Source: Demequina sediminis
GTDB lineage: Bacteria; Actinomycetota; Actinomycetes; Actinomycetales; Demequinaceae
NCBI RefSeq assembly: GCF_030296675.1
Contig: NZ_AP027736.1
Span: 1,364,001 to 1,428,000, forward strand
Direction of reading: 5' to 3'
DNA length: 64,000 nt
The position numbers and the translations under genes were made by a program. Below are positions 43,270 to 52,578 of the stretch, one piece after another. Numbering within the stretch: the stretch's first letter is position 1; each line of letters begins with the position of its first letter. The notes beneath the pieces were generated by a model. The model was given only the letters and a program-made list of their open reading frames with translations. It ran no database searches and was not told the origin of the DNA.

Positions 43270-43807
43270 CGCCGTCGCGGACCACTGCGGCGAGCTCTCT
43301 CCACCACTCGAGACGGGTCGCACGCCCGTCGTAGGACGCGCGGCCCTGGTTGCGCCCGCTGGGGCTCGGCAGCACGAACACTCGCGCGCCGCCGAGCAGC
43401 CAGTCCTGGACGCCCAGTCCCGGGCGCGGCCGTCCCGCCCAGCGGGAGGCCGCCGCGCCGGCCTCCTTCGAGGTGAAGGCGACCCACGCGGGACGATGCT
43501 CCTCCACCTTGGCGACGAGCCCGGGGACGTCGTACGGCAACCCCCGGTCGTGGCTCTGCGCCAAGGTCTTGACAAGGTCAGTCAGACCGATCCCCCACTC
43601 GCCCACCCGCGCATCGTCCTCATGCGACAGGCGCTCGGTCACCAGCCCCGCCTCCCACAGCAACGACCAGAACCGGTTGCCCGGTCCCGCGTAGTAGTGA
43701 CCGCGCGCCGCGGACACGAGTCCCGGCGCGGTGCCGCACAACACCACGCGCAGCCCCGGACGGAGGATGTCCGGGAGGACCTCGGGAGCGTCGGCGCCGC
43801 GAGCCAC
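43262..43807 (-). CDS. mug: Mismatch-specific uracil/thymine-DNA glycosylase, Mug family
   Basis: A 181-residue DNA glycosylase that removes uracil or thymine from G:U and G:T mispairs. Motif 1 is VVLCGTAPGLVSAARG followed by YYAGPGNRFWSLLWEAG. The second motif is VFVLPSPSGRN. In Mug the key Asn of motif 1 follows GxNPG; here the residue is Ala-Pro-Gly, which is seen in part of the family. The GTG at 43807 starts 1 nt after the rdgB stop, so it is the last gene of the rph-rdgB operon, fitting a shared role in clearing damaged bases. Confidence 0.85.
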   Translation of the reverse strand: MARGADAPEVLPDILRPGLRVVLCGTAPGLVSAARGHYYAGPGNRFWSLLWEAGLVTERLSHEDDARVGEWGIGLTDLVKTLAQSHDRGLPYDVPGLVAKVEEHRPAWVAFTSKEAGAAASRWAGRPRPGLGVQDWLLGGARVFVLPSPSGRNQGRASYDGRATRLEWWRELAAVVRDGVS

Positions 43808-43808
43808 G

Positions 43809-44456
43809 CTATCCCCGCAGGACCGCCGCGATGTGCGGCGCGAGCGCGCGGAAGGCGCGCCCACGGTGGGAGATCTCGTTCTTGCGTGCCGGGTCGAGCT
43901 CCGCGGTGGTCACGGACTCGCCCTCCGGGATGAAGATTGGGTCGTAGCCGAACCCCCCACCGCCCGCGGGGGCGAGCGCGAGCGTGCCCCGCAGCACTCC
44001 CTCGCACACCTCCTCGCGTCCATCCGGCGTCACCAGCACCGCCGCACAGACGAATTGCGCGCCGCGGTGCTCGAGAGGGATGTCGGCCATCTGCGCGAGC
44101 AGCAGCTCGACGTTCTCGCGGTCCGCACCGTGGCGCCCCGACCACAGCGCGGAGAAGATCCCCGGCGCGCCGCCCATGACGTCGACCGCGATGCCGGAGT
44201 CGTCGGCGATCGCGGGCAGTCCCGAAGATGCGGCGAGGGCGCGCGCCTTGATGAGCGCGTTCTGCGCGAACGTCACGCCGTCCTCGACCGGCGACGGCGC
44301 CCCTAGTTCGCCCGCCGACGCGAGGTCACCGTCGACGAGCCCCGGCACCAGCGGCGCGAGGATCGCGGCGATCTCGCCCACCTTGTGGGCGTTGTGGGTC
44401 GCGATCGCGAGACGCGGCGCGCGTGCGCCGCTCGCTGCCATGGCAGCCCCGCTCAC
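43809..44456 (-). CDS. rdgB: XTP/dITP pyrophosphatase (RdgB/HAM1)
   Basis: A 215-residue house-cleaning enzyme that hydrolyses non-canonical purine triphosphates (ITP, XTP, dITP) to monophosphates. The N-terminal motif is [18 protein letters not shown], the metal site [17 protein letters not shown] and the base-binding part [11 protein letters not shown] with a closing [14 protein letters not shown] at 44456 overlaps the rph stop (GTGA); ATG at 44441 is an alternative start. The rph-rdgB order is conserved across actinobacteria. Confidence 0.94.
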   Translation of the reverse strand: MSGAAMAASGARAPRLAIATHNAHKVGEIAAILAPLVPGLVDGDLASAGELGAPSPVEDGVTFAQNALIKARALAASSGLPAIADDSGIAVDVMGGAPGIFSALWSGRHGADRENVELLLAQMADIPLEHRGAQFVCAAVLVTPDGREEVCEGVLRGTLALAPAGGGGFGYDPIFIPEGESVTTAELDPARKNEISHRGRAFRALAPHIAAVLRG

Positions 44457-45184
44457 AGCGACAGCGCGGCGGCCTGCAGGCGGGCCAGCTCGGCGTTACC
44501 CGCGGTCGCCAGCTCGAGCAGCGCGGCGAGCTCCGTCGGGGAGAACGGTGCGCCCTCGGCGGTGCCCTGCACCTCGACAAAGCCGCCCGCGCCCGTCATC
44601 ACCACGTTCATGTCCGTCTCCGCTCGCACGTCCTCGACGTACGGAAGGTCGAGCATCGGGGTGCCGTCGATGATGCCCACCGACACCGCGGACACCGAGC
44701 CCGTGAGCGGCGCGGCGGCGGCCTTGAGCACGCCGGCGCCCTTGGCCCACGTCACCGCGTCCGCGAGCGCCACATACGCGCCGGTCACGGCCGCTGTGCG
44801 CGTGCCGCCGTCCGCGTCGAGCACGTCGCAATCCAGGACGATCGTGTTCTCGCCCAGCGCCTTGACGTCGATGATCGCGCGCAGCGAGCGACCAATCAGC
44901 CGGCTGATCTCGTGCGTGCGCCCGCCGATCTTGCCGCGCACGGACTCGCGGTCGTTGCGGGTGTTGGTCGCGCGCGGCAGCATCGCGTACTCGGCCGTGA
45001 CCCAGCCCTCGCCCGAGCCCTTCTTCCACCGCGGCACGCCCTCGGTGAACGAGGCCGAGCACAGCACCCGCGTGCCGCCGAACGTCACGAGGCACGAGCC
45101 CTCGGCATTGCGCTGGAAGCCGCGCTCGAAGGAGATGGGACGCAACTGGTCGAAGGCGCGGCCGTCCGCGCGGGTGATCGTCAT
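44453..45184 (-). CDS. rph: Ribonuclease PH
   Basis: A 243-residue phosphorolytic 3'-5' exoribonuclease that trims tRNA precursors. Motifs: [20 protein letters not shown] at the start, [16 protein letters not shown] loop ([19 protein letters not shown]), [20 protein letters not shown] with the phosphate-binding arginines, and [20 protein letters not shown]. The length is normal for the hexameric enzyme. Start ATG at 45184 agrees with the family N-terminus. It lies 72 bp downstream of the MBL gene and is coupled to rdgB. Confidence 0.95.
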   Translation of the reverse strand: MTITRADGRAFDQLRPISFERGFQRNAEGSCLVTFGGTRVLCSASFTEGVPRWKKGSGEGWVTAEYAMLPRATNTRNDRESVRGKIGGRTHEISRLIGRSLRAIIDVKALGENTIVLDCDVLDADGGTRTAAVTGAYVALADAVTWAKGAGVLKAAAAPLTGSVSAVSVGIIDGTPMLDLPYVEDVRAETDMNVVMTGAGGFVEVQGTAEGAPFSPTELAALLELATAGNAELARLQAAALSL

Positions 45185-45256
45185 GCGGACGAGCCTAACC
45201 GCCCCCGCCGACCACGCCCCGCGCGGGGCGGCCGCGACCGGCGAGAACACGTGGCT

Positions 45257-46036
45257 CTAGAACACGTGGGTGTCGCCCGGGGTCGCCAACACGACGGGCG
45301 CCCCGTACGCGACGGCCGCCAACTCGAGAGTCCCTCCCGGGTCGACCCACGACGCGACGTGCGTGACGATCAGCTCGCCCGCGCCCGCGTCCCTCGCGAG
45401 CGTGCCGGCCTGGGTGCCGTTCATGTGGATGCCCTCGGGATTGACGCGCGAGTGCGCCCAGCCGGCCTCCGCGAGCAGCACGTCGCAGCCGTCGGCGAGC
45501 GCGGCGACCTGATCGCATCGGTCCGTGTCACCGGTGAACACGAGGCTCGCGTCGCCGTCGACGGCGGAGGGCCCGGTGATGCGCACCGCGACCGCGGGGA
45601 CCGGGTGCCAGGCGGTCGCAAACTCGAGCAGCAGCGGGCCGACCGTGACGGCGTCGCCGCCCGCGACCGCGGTGAAGGCGAAGGGCTCGAGGTCGTGATC
45701 GTCGTCGGCCCCCGCGATCTGGACGATGCGCCGGTCGAGCCCCGCGGGGCCGTACAGCGGGAGCGGGGCGAGGCCCTCGTCCTTGGTCGGCCCGTAGCGG
45801 CGCAGCACCGACAGCGCCGCGAGATCGGCGCAGTGGTCGGGGTGGCCGTGTGACACCACCACCGCGTCCACGCGCGCGGGGTCGCAGTACCGCTGCAGCG
45901 GTCCGATCGCCCCCGAGCCCAGGTCGAGCACCACGCGCCACGTGCCGCCCTCGCTCTCGGCCTCGAGCAGGTAGCACGAGGCGGCCGAGTCGGGGCTCGC
46001 GGTCGATCCGGCCGACCCCACCACGGTGAGCTTCAC
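45257..46036 (-). CDS. MBL-fold metallo-hydrolase, Rv1339-like (possible cAMP phosphodiesterase)
   Basis: A 259-residue metallo-beta-lactamase-fold hydrolase. The zinc motif is VVVSHGHPDHCADLAAL. A second site is LVFTGDTDRCDQV and the last His is in ELIVTHVASW. It lies between murI and rph, the position of Rv1339 in Mycobacterium tuberculosis, described as an atypical class II cAMP phosphodiesterase. Orthology is therefore likely but rests on context and motif. GTG at 46036 overlaps the murI stop (GTGA). Confidence 0.88.
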   Translation of the reverse strand: MKLTVVGSAGSTASPDSAASCYLLEAESEGGTWRVVLDLGSGAIGPLQRYCDPARVDAVVVSHGHPDHCADLAALSVLRRYGPTKDEGLAPLPLYGPAGLDRRIVQIAGADDDHDLEPFAFTAVAGGDAVTVGPLLLEFATAWHPVPAVAVRITGPSAVDGDASLVFTGDTDRCDQVAALADGCDVLLAEAGWAHSRVNPEGIHMNGTQAGTLARDAGAGELIVTHVASWVDPGGTLELAAVAYGAPVVLATPGDTHVF

Positions 46037-46871
46037 GAGGCCGCCCCCGCGGCGTTCGACGCGGCCGGCGCGGGCAAGGCCTCGACGCGCGTGACCACCG
46101 GGCCGAGGAATCGCTGAGCGAGCGCCTCGAAGCGATCGCGCGGCCCTGTCGCGGAGAAACGATGCGACGGCGGCGTCGCGCCCGAGTTTTCGAGGCCGTT
46201 CGCGGCGAGCACGCGGTACACGTCGCGAGCGGTCTCCGACGCCGAGTCCACCAGCGTGACGTCCGGGCCCATGACGTAGCCGATCGCCCCCGCGAGCAGC
46301 GGATAGTGGGTGCAGCCCAGGATGAGCGTGTCGACCCCGGCCTCCTGCACCGGGGCGAGGTACTCGCGCGCCACCTCGAGCACGCGCGGGCCCGCCGTCT
46401 CCCCGGCCTCGACCAGCTCGACAAAGCGCGGACACGCGCGCGACGTGACGGCGATGTCCGGCGCGGCGGCGAGCGCGTCCTCGTAGGCGCCCGAGGTGAC
46501 GGTCGCGACCGTGCCGATCACGCCGACTCGCCGCGTCTTCGACAGGGCCGCCGCGCGTCGCGCGGCCGGCAGGATCACCTCGACCACGGGGATCCCACGC
46601 TCGGCGGAGAACCGCTCGCGCGCGTCCTCAACACCGCGGCGGACGCCGTGTTGCACGCGATCACCAGCATCTTCACGCCGTCCGCGACCAGCGCGTCCAT
46701 GATGTCGAGCGCATGCCTGCGGACCTCGGCGATCGGCAGCGGACCGTAGGGGCCGTGGGCCGTGTCGCCCACGTAGTGCACCGACTCGTGCGGCATCGTG
46801 TCCATGATGGCGCGCGCGACCGTGAGGCCGCCCACGCCCGAGTCGAACACGCCAATGGGCGCGTCGTTCAT
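46033..46871 (-). CDS. murI: Glutamate racemase (frameshifted)
   Basis: Converts L- to D-glutamate for peptidoglycan synthesis; 279 residues after repair. The first catalytic cysteine is in [14 protein letters not shown] and the second in [20 protein letters not shown]. The N-terminus [20 protein letters not shown] is diagnostic. The frame breaks near 46626-46630 where TTGAGG probably should read TTGGAGG, giving [20 protein letters not shown]. The ATG at 46871 overlaps the DUF2017 stop (ATGA). A real defect would be lethal or demand D-Glu from another route, which argues for a sequence error. Confidence 0.92.
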
Positions 46872-47497
46872 TCGGTGCCTCCTAGTGTGAGCGACACGAG
46901 CGACTCCTGGAGCCACGTCAGCGCGTCGTAGAGCATCCCCAGCCACAGCCGTTCCGCGTCCTCGAACTCCGACGGGTCGCCGCGCCTGGCCACCATCGCC
47001 GCGCGCGCGATCTCCTCGTGCAGCGCCTCGGCGTCCTCGTCGGTCTCGAGGCCCAGCCGCGACGCGACCACGAGCCGCACGTCGGTGAGCGCCGCGGCGA
47101 CCGTCATGACCTCGTCGGCCGGAATGACCCACTCCGCACCCTCCGCACTGAGGTCCTCCCACAGCCCGCGCAGGCGCGCGAGCTTGGTCGCCCGCAGGTC
47201 CTCCTGAGTGAGCCTGCGGAACTCGTCCGCGACCTCACGATCAGTCGGTGCGGCGTTGGGCAGGAGACGCAGCAGCGCGGGGTCGTCCGGCTCGACGGGC
47301 GTCTCGCTCAGTCCGTCGAGAAAGCGCAGCGCCTCGGCCAGGTCCTCACGGTGCGGCACCCGCGCGTGCTCCTCGACACCAAACCGCTCGCCGCCCAGCA
47401 GCAGCCCGACATCCGCGACGATTCTCGCGATGACCAGCCGCTCGTCCTCGTCGAGGCCCGCGACCGCGACGCCATCCCGCGCGACAAAGCCCCTCAC
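46868..47497 (-). CDS. DUF2017 family protein
   Basis: A 209-residue protein of a family restricted to actinobacteria and found almost always between clpS and murI. It is mostly helical: [60 protein letters not shown], and a C-terminal amphipathic stretch [22 protein letters not shown] at 47497 overlaps the clpS stop. The tight coupling to clpS suggests a link with ClpAP/ClpCP proteolysis, which is inference; no activity is established to my knowledge. Confidence 0.88.
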   Translation of the reverse strand: MRGFVARDGVAVAGLDEDERLVIARIVADVGLLLGGERFGVEEHARVPHREDLAEALRFLDGLSETPVEPDDPALLRLLPNAAPTDREVADEFRRLTQEDLRATKLARLRGLWEDLSAEGAEWVIPADEVMTVAAALTDVRLVVASRLGLETDEDAEALHEEIARAAMVARRGDPSEFEDAERLWLGMLYDALTWLQESLVSLTLGGTE

Positions 47498-47781
47498 TCG
47501 CCACCCCGCTCGAGCGTCGCCCACAGCCCGTAGCCGTGCATTGCCTGCACGTCGACCTCCATCTGCTCGCGGGATCCCGCGCTCAGCACCGACCTCCCGC
47601 GCTCGTGGACCTCGCGCATGCGCGCCTCTGCCTCGTGGCGAGGGAGCCGGAAGTACTCCTCGAACACGCGCGTGACGTAGCTCATGAGGTTGACAGGGTC
47701 GTTCCACACCACCGTGACCCACGGGTCGCGCACGCGCGTCCCCGTGCCGACCTTGGCGTCGAGACTCTCCTGGGTACCCAC
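47494..47781 (-). CDS. clpS: ATP-dependent Clp protease adaptor ClpS
   Basis: A 95-residue N-end-rule adaptor that delivers proteins with bulky N-terminal residues to Clp ATPases. The core motif is WVTVVWNDPVNLMSYVTRVF (about 21-40), and the substrate-contacting MREVHERGRSVL and EQMEVDVQAMHGYGLWATLE complete the fold. The start ATG at 47781 heads the operon clpS-DUF2017-murI-MBL-rph-rdgB-mug. The N-terminal tail of about 20 residues is disordered, as usual. Confidence 0.95.
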   Translation of the reverse strand: MGTQESLDAKVGTGTRVRDPWVTVVWNDPVNLMSYVTRVFEEYFRLPRHEAEARMREVHERGRSVLSAGSREQMEVDVQAMHGYGLWATLERGGE

Positions 47782-47817
47782 GGCTTTAGCGTACGGCCGC
47801 GCACCTCGCGCGGCGCG

Positions 47818-48096
47818 CTACTCGTCGCCGTCGTCCGAGCCGAACACGCCGTCGAGGATCTCCTTGCACGCGGGGCACACCGGGAAGCGGTTGGGGTCGC
47901 GTCCGGGGACCCACACCTTGCCGCACAACGCGATCACGGGCTCGCCCGACAGCGCGGACTCGAGGATCTTGTCCTTCTTGACGTAGTGCGCGAAGCGCTC
48001 GGCATCGCCCGGCTCGACCAGCTCGCGCGTGTCGACGCGTTCGATCGTGGACGTGCCGCCCTGCGGCTGGGTCATCGGCTCGAGGGTCTCGCTCAT
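47818..48096 (-). CDS. DUF3039 domain protein
   Basis: A 92-residue small protein of the actinobacterial DUF3039 family. Conserved features are RFAHYVKKDKILESALSGEP, VIALCGKVWVPGRDPNRFPV and CPACKEILDG. The three cysteines (CGK and CPAC) may bind zinc. It ends with an acidic tail (GSDDGDE). It lies just upstream of clpS on the same strand, a conserved association. ATG at 48096 was chosen; ATG at 48105 is possible. A GACGATGC word lies 20 bp upstream at 48116-48123. Confidence 0.85.
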   Translation of the reverse strand: MSETLEPMTQPQGGTSTIERVDTRELVEPGDAERFAHYVKKDKILESALSGEPVIALCGKVWVPGRDPNRFPVCPACKEILDGVFGSDDGDE

Positions 48097-48133
48097 GAGG
48101 GACATCGTACGCGCGGACGATGCGATGGCCGGG

Positions 48134-49723
48134 TTACGCCACCGCGCCCAGCAGGCGGCCGGCGCGGCGGTCGTAGAGCGCGCCCGCGGCGCGCAGCGCG
48201 CCCACGTAGGCGCCGACCCCCGCGCCGATGCCCGCGACACACGCGAGCCACCCCCACCTGGGGTCGACGGTGAGCGACAGCACGAAGGGCACGAGCACGA
48301 GCGGCAAGAGGGCGAGCGCCACGGCCGACGACGCGAGTTGTGCAAGCAGCCCCGCTCCCACGGAGCCGATCTCGGTGCCGAATGGGCTTTGCCCTGGGGC
48401 GGGAGCGCGGTACGGCATGATCACGGCGGCCAGGGCCGCGACGCCGAGACTCACGCCCAGCACGCCCACGCACGCGCCGAGCAGCCCGGGCGCGTCGGCC
48501 CAGCGCCCCGTCCACGCGAGCGTGGCCAGCGCGGCGGCGATCACCAGCGGGAAGGCCCACGCGGCGGCCGCCGAGAATCGGCCCACCATCACCGCACGCC
48601 CGAGGCGCCCGGACACCACGTCGAGCCAGAGTGCGCTCGAGTCGAACGCGACGTCGTTGTGACGGCCCCACCCGGTGGTCGCGGCCAGGATGAGCGGCAC
48701 GGCGTAGGACCAGCGCCCGTCGAGGTCAAACACGGGCACCACGAGGATCACGAATGCGGCGGGCAACAGCAACACCCCGGCGAGCGATGACAGGTAGCGC
48801 GGATCCGTCAGCCATGCGCGGCGTAGCCGCGCGTGGACGGCCGCGGCGGGCCCATCCGACGGCATCGCGAGCCGCACACGGGGGTCGAGCACGGCATCGT
48901 CCCTCCTGCGGCCCCCTCCCCCGCGTCCCGAGGGGCGCACGAGCGCATGGGCGACGTTCGCGTGCCACGCTCCGATCAGCACCGCGACCCAGCCGGCCTG
49001 CATCGCGAGACGCCAGGCGGCACCCGTCCAGTCGCCGTGCGCCGCGGCGACGGGCGCGGCGGCGCCCGCACCCAGGGGCGTCACCGCGAGCTGATCGAGC
49101 AGCACCTCGACGTCCGTCTCGAGCACGGTGCTCAGCCCGTCAGAGAACAGCTGCACCGCGACCAGCGCTCCGGCGGCGAGCCCCAGCAGGACCACGACCG
49201 AGGTCGCGACCTTGGCCCGCCGCGACGCGAGCACTCGGGCGCCCCACATCGCCGCGACGCGCGCGCCGACGATCATCGACGCCAGGGTGAGGGCGAGCCC
49301 CACCAGGGCGACCGCGAGCACCCCGGCTCCCTCGCCTCGCCACGACAGTCCCAGGACCGTGAAGGCGAGCACGAAGAACACGACGGGCAACGTGAGCACC
49401 GCGGCGGCAAGCAACCCCGGCATGAGCCGGCGCGCCTCGACGCCGAACGAGCGGAAGCGCACGGGATCGAGCGTGTCGTCGAGGCCGGCCACGATCAGCG
49501 GGACCACGATCCACCCGAGGGTGGCGAGCAGCGCGATCGCGATCATCGCGTCGCCGCGCACGCCCGGGTCCTGTCGCGACAGCGCGATCTGCGACCAGCC
49601 GAGCGAGGGAAGGATCATCAGCATCCACAGGACGCCGAAGCCGGTGGCGAGCGCGCGCCACCACTCGTGTCGCAGCAGGTGCCCCGCGGTGCGGAAGCGA
49701 ATCCCTAGGACTGTCGCAACCAC
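48134..49723 (-). CDS. ABC-type exporter membrane subunit
   Basis: A 529-residue membrane protein with about twelve transmembrane segments in two groups. Examples are ALLATLGWIVVPLIVAGLDD, VVVLLGLAAGALVAVQLFSD, SLAGVLLLPAAFVILVVPVF and WLACVAGIGAGVGAYVGALR. A loop rich in Gly and Arg (RPSGRGGGGRRRDD) lies near residue 265. The ATPase gene upstream overlaps it by 19 nt, so it is the permease of an ABC exporter, but the sequence does not match a named family by eye. GTG at 49723 is the start. Substrate unknown. Confidence 0.8.
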   Translation of the reverse strand: MVATVLGIRFRTAGHLLRHEWWRALATGFGVLWMLMILPSLGWSQIALSRQDPGVRGDAMIAIALLATLGWIVVPLIVAGLDDTLDPVRFRSFGVEARRLMPGLLAAAVLTLPVVFFVLAFTVLGLSWRGEGAGVLAVALVGLALTLASMIVGARVAAMWGARVLASRRAKVATSVVVLLGLAAGALVAVQLFSDGLSTVLETDVEVLLDQLAVTPLGAGAAAPVAAAHGDWTGAAWRLAMQAGWVAVLIGAWHANVAHALVRPSGRGGGGRRRDDAVLDPRVRLAMPSDGPAAAVHARLRRAWLTDPRYLSSLAGVLLLPAAFVILVVPVFDLDGRWSYAVPLILAATTGWGRHNDVAFDSSALWLDVVSGRLGRAVMVGRFSAAAAWAFPLVIAAALATLAWTGRWADAPGLLGACVGVLGVSLGVAALAAVIMPYRAPAPGQSPFGTEIGSVGAGLLAQLASSAVALALLPLVLVPFVLSLTVDPRWGWLACVAGIGAGVGAYVGALRAAGALYDRRAGRLLGAVA

Positions 49724-50471
49724 GCGAGGTCCCGGTGTTCGCGCACGTCACCCACGAGTTCGACGAAGCGCTGCTCGAGATCCGCGCCACCGCGGACGTC
49801 GTCCAGCGTGCCCGCCGCGAGCACGCGACCGCCCCCACCACCGCGACGCGGTCACACAGCCGCTCGACCAGGGCCATCACATGAGACGACATCACGACCG
49901 TGCCGCCCGACTCCACGAACGAGCCCAGGATGCGGCGGATCGCACCCGCCGACACGGGATCGACGGCCTCGAAGGGCTCGTCGAGCACGAGCACGCTGGG
50001 CGCGTGCACGAGAGCGCACGCGAGCCCCACCTTCTTCGTCATGCCAGCCGAGTAGTCCTTGACGAGCGTCTGGCTGTCGGCCGCGAGGTCGAGTGCTGCC
50101 AGCAGATCGTCCCTGCGCGCGCGGGCGGTCGCGCGGTCAAGGCCGCGCAGGCGTGCGGCATACGAGATGAGCTCCGCCCCCGTGAGCCGATCGAACGTGT
50201 GCAGTCCATCCGGCAGCACGCCCAGCAGCGGCTTCGCGCGAGCCGGCTCGCGCCACAGGTCGACGCCGAGCACCGCGACGGTCCCCGCATCGGGCTCAAG
50301 CAGGCCCGTCGCCATCGACAGCGTCGTGGTCTTGCCCGCGCCGTTGGGGCCCACCACTCCGTAGAAGGAGCCGGCGGGGATGTCGAGATCGATCCCATCC
50401 ACCGCGAGCGTCGCGCCGAACCTCTTGGTCAGCCCGCGCATCGCAAGCGCGGGAGCGGAGGGGGTACTCAC
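49705..50471 (-). CDS. ABC exporter ATP-binding protein (frameshifted)
   Basis: An ATPase of 255 residues after repair, CcmA/drug-exporter type. Walker A is GPNGAGKTTTLSMATGLL, the Q-loop region LLGVLPDGLHTFDRLTGAEL, the signature YSAGMTKKVGLACAL (a SxGM variant), Walker B VLVLDEPFEAVDP and the H-loop VVMSSHVMALVERL. The C run 49832-49836 lacks one base; repair gives VAVVGGGRVLAAGTLDDV and the normal stop at 49705. GTG at 50471 is the start. It overlaps its membrane partner by 19 nt and is divergent from the desaturase gene. Confidence 0.88.
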
Positions 50472-50517
50472 GCGCCTCAGCGTACTGGGACCGTGCGACA
50501 CACCCTTCCCCATCCAA

Positions 50518-50533
50518 CCTACGGTCGCGTAGG
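50518..50533. promoter_or_regulatory. Inverted repeat between the ABC exporter and desaturase genes
   Basis: CCTACG (50518-50523) and CGTAGG (50528-50533) are inverted arms separated by 4 bases, in the 136-bp divergent gap. The size suits a repressor operator for desaturase control, though the arms are short. Confidence 0.45.
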
Positions 50534-50607
50534 GTAGGGGGTATCCGCACCACGGGCGCTCGCGCTCATCACCGGCTGGGAAGTCACCACACCACGCCAG
50601 GAGAGGC

Positions 50608-51678
50608 ATGTCCGCACCGCAAACGCCCGCATCGTTCCCGCTCAACCGCATGACGTCCACGTTCGCCTCGTTGCAGGCGACCGTGAAGGAGATGGGCCTC
50701 ATGCGCCGCTCCTATGTCTTCTACGGCGTGTACGGGCTCGTGCTTGCGCTGGCGTTCGGCGGCGTCGTCACCGGATTCGTCCTGCTCGGCGACTCGTGGT
50801 TCCAGCTGCTCATCGCCGCGGCGCTCGGCATCGTGCTCACGCAGGTCGCCTTCCTCGCTCACGAGGCGTCGCACCGCACGGTGCTCGCGTCCGGTCCGGC
50901 CAATGATCGCCTGGGCCGCTTCCTCAGCACCCTCGTGGTCGGCATCAGCCACCAGTGGTGGATGCACAAGCACACGCGTCACCACGGCAACCCGAACAAG
51001 ATCGGCAAGGACCCCGACATCGAGAAGGACACCATCTCCTTCATCGAGGAGGATGCCGTCAAGGCGCGCGGTCCCATCCGCTGGATCACGCAGCGCCAGG
51101 GCTGGCTCTTCTTCCCGCTGCTGACGATGGAGGGCCTCAACCTCCACTACCGCTCCGTGGCGTCGCTCCTCACGACCGGCACCCGCCTCGACAAATGGCG
51201 CGAGCTGCCCGCCATCGCGCTGCACTTCGGGCTGTACCTGGTCCCGCTGTTCTGGTTCCTCCCGCTGGGCATGGCGTTTGCGTTCCTCGGGATCCAGATG
51301 GCCGTCTTTGGCGTCTACATGGGTGCGTCGTTCGCGCCCAACCACAAGGGCATGATGATCGTGTCCGCCGACACCAAGATGGACTTCCTGTCGAAGCAGG
51401 TGCTCACGAGCCGCAACATCCGCGGCGGCTGGGCGATGTCGATCCTCATGGGCGGCCTCAACTTCCAGATCGAGCACCACCTCTTCCCGTCGATGGCGCG
51501 CCCTCACCTGGGCCGCGCCCGCGAGATCGTGCGCGAGCACTGCGCGACGCTCGGCGTGCCGTACACCGAGACCTCCCTGGTCGAGAGCTACGCGATCGTG
51601 ATCGCGTACCTCAACCGCGTGGGCCTCGCGGCGCGCGACCCGTTCGACTGCCCCGAGCGCGTCGCGATGGGCCGTTAG
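50608..51678 (+). CDS. Membrane fatty acid desaturase
   Basis: A 356-residue integral membrane di-iron desaturase that introduces a double bond into acyl chains to adjust membrane fluidity. The three histidine boxes are HEASH (about residue 91), HKHTRHH (about 120) and QIEHH (about 290). Four membrane segments lie at about 35-80 and 200-245. QIEHH with glutamine in front is typical of front-end or acyl-lipid desaturases. The ATG at 50608 follows CAGGAGAGGC. Electron donors are not encoded nearby. The gene is followed 5 nt later by a glyoxalase-fold gene. Confidence 0.93.
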   Translation: MSAPQTPASFPLNRMTSTFASLQATVKEMGLMRRSYVFYGVYGLVLALAFGGVVTGFVLLGDSWFQLLIAAALGIVLTQVAFLAHEASHRTVLASGPANDRLGRFLSTLVVGISHQWWMHKHTRHHGNPNKIGKDPDIEKDTISFIEEDAVKARGPIRWITQRQGWLFFPLLTMEGLNLHYRSVASLLTTGTRLDKWRELPAIALHFGLYLVPLFWFLPLGMAFAFLGIQMAVFGVYMGASFAPNHKGMMIVSADTKMDFLSKQVLTSRNIRGGWAMSILMGGLNFQIEHHLFPSMARPHLGRAREIVREHCATLGVPYTETSLVESYAIVIAYLNRVGLAARDPFDCPERVAMGR

Positions 51679-51683
51679 GGACG

Positions 51684-52565
51684 ATGCCTGGCCTCCCCGG
51701 GCGCCCCGGCCCGGATTCGATCGCGGCGGGCACCCGCATGGGACCCGTCGAGCTGCGGGTCGAGGATCTTGACCTCATGCTCGCGTACTACCGCGACGTG
51801 CTCGCGCTCGAGCAGATCACGGTCGACGGCGACCGCCACGTGCTGGGCCGCGGCGGCGTCGCAACCGTCACGCTCACCCCCTCGCGCGGGCTGCCCCGCT
51901 TCGACCGGCGCGGCGCGGGGCTGTTCCACACCGCCGTGGTGTTCGACACGCGCGAGGGCCTCGCGGCGGGCGTCGCGCGTGTGGCGCAGGCGGCGCCGGG
52001 CTCGTTCACGGGCGCCGCCGATCACCTGGTGAGCGAGGCGTTCTACTTCGACGATCCGGAGGGCAACGGCGTCGAGCTCTACGTCGACCGCCCTCGCGAG
52101 TCGTGGCGCCGCGACGGAGCGGGCCGGCCCCTCATGGGTACCGAGCACATCGACGTCAACGGCTTCCTGCGCACCCACCTGTCCGAGTCGGAGTTCGCGG
52201 CGCCCGCAAGCGCCGCCACGGTGGGCCACGTCCACCTGCAGGTGGGAGACATCCCCACGGCGAAGGACTTCTACGTGGGCACGCTCGGCTTCGACGAGGT
52301 GCTCGACATGGGCTCCGCGTTGTTCGTCTCGGCGGGCGGCTATCACCACCACGTGGGACTCAACACGTGGAACTCGCGCGGCGCGGGGCCGCGCGCCGCG
52401 TCCCTTGGCCTGGGCACCATGGACATCGTGCTGCCCTCCGCCGAGGACCTGGGGGCGGTGCGCGAGCGCCTCACGCACCGCGGCCTGACCATCGAGGACG
52501 ACGGTCGCACGCTCACGGTGCGCGATCCATGGGGCTCACAGATCCGGCTCACCGTCGAGGCCTGA
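51684..52565 (+). CDS. VOC-fold (glyoxalase/extradiol dioxygenase-like) protein, two domains
   Basis: A 293-residue protein of two vicinal oxygen chelate modules, resembling catechol 2,3-dioxygenases of the CatE type. Module 1: VELRVEDLDLMLAYYRDVLA, GLFHTAVVFDTREG, YFDDPEGNGVELYVDRPRES. Module 2: VGHVHLQVGDIPTAKDFYVG, SAGGYHHHVGLNTWNSRGAG, VRDPWGSQIRL. Metal ligands would be the His in HVHLQ, the His in YHHHVG and a late acid. The ATG at 51684 falls inside a GACGATGC word; ATG 51738 is an alternative nearer the first domain. Substrate unknown. Confidence 0.87.
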   Translation: MPGLPGRPGPDSIAAGTRMGPVELRVEDLDLMLAYYRDVLALEQITVDGDRHVLGRGGVATVTLTPSRGLPRFDRRGAGLFHTAVVFDTREGLAAGVARVAQAAPGSFTGAADHLVSEAFYFDDPEGNGVELYVDRPRESWRRDGAGRPLMGTEHIDVNGFLRTHLSESEFAAPASAATVGHVHLQVGDIPTAKDFYVGTLGFDEVLDMGSALFVSAGGYHHHVGLNTWNSRGAGPRAASLGLGTMDIVLPSAEDLGAVRERLTHRGLTIEDDGRTLTVRDPWGSQIRLTVEA

Positions 52566-52578
52566 CGCCATCCGCGGC

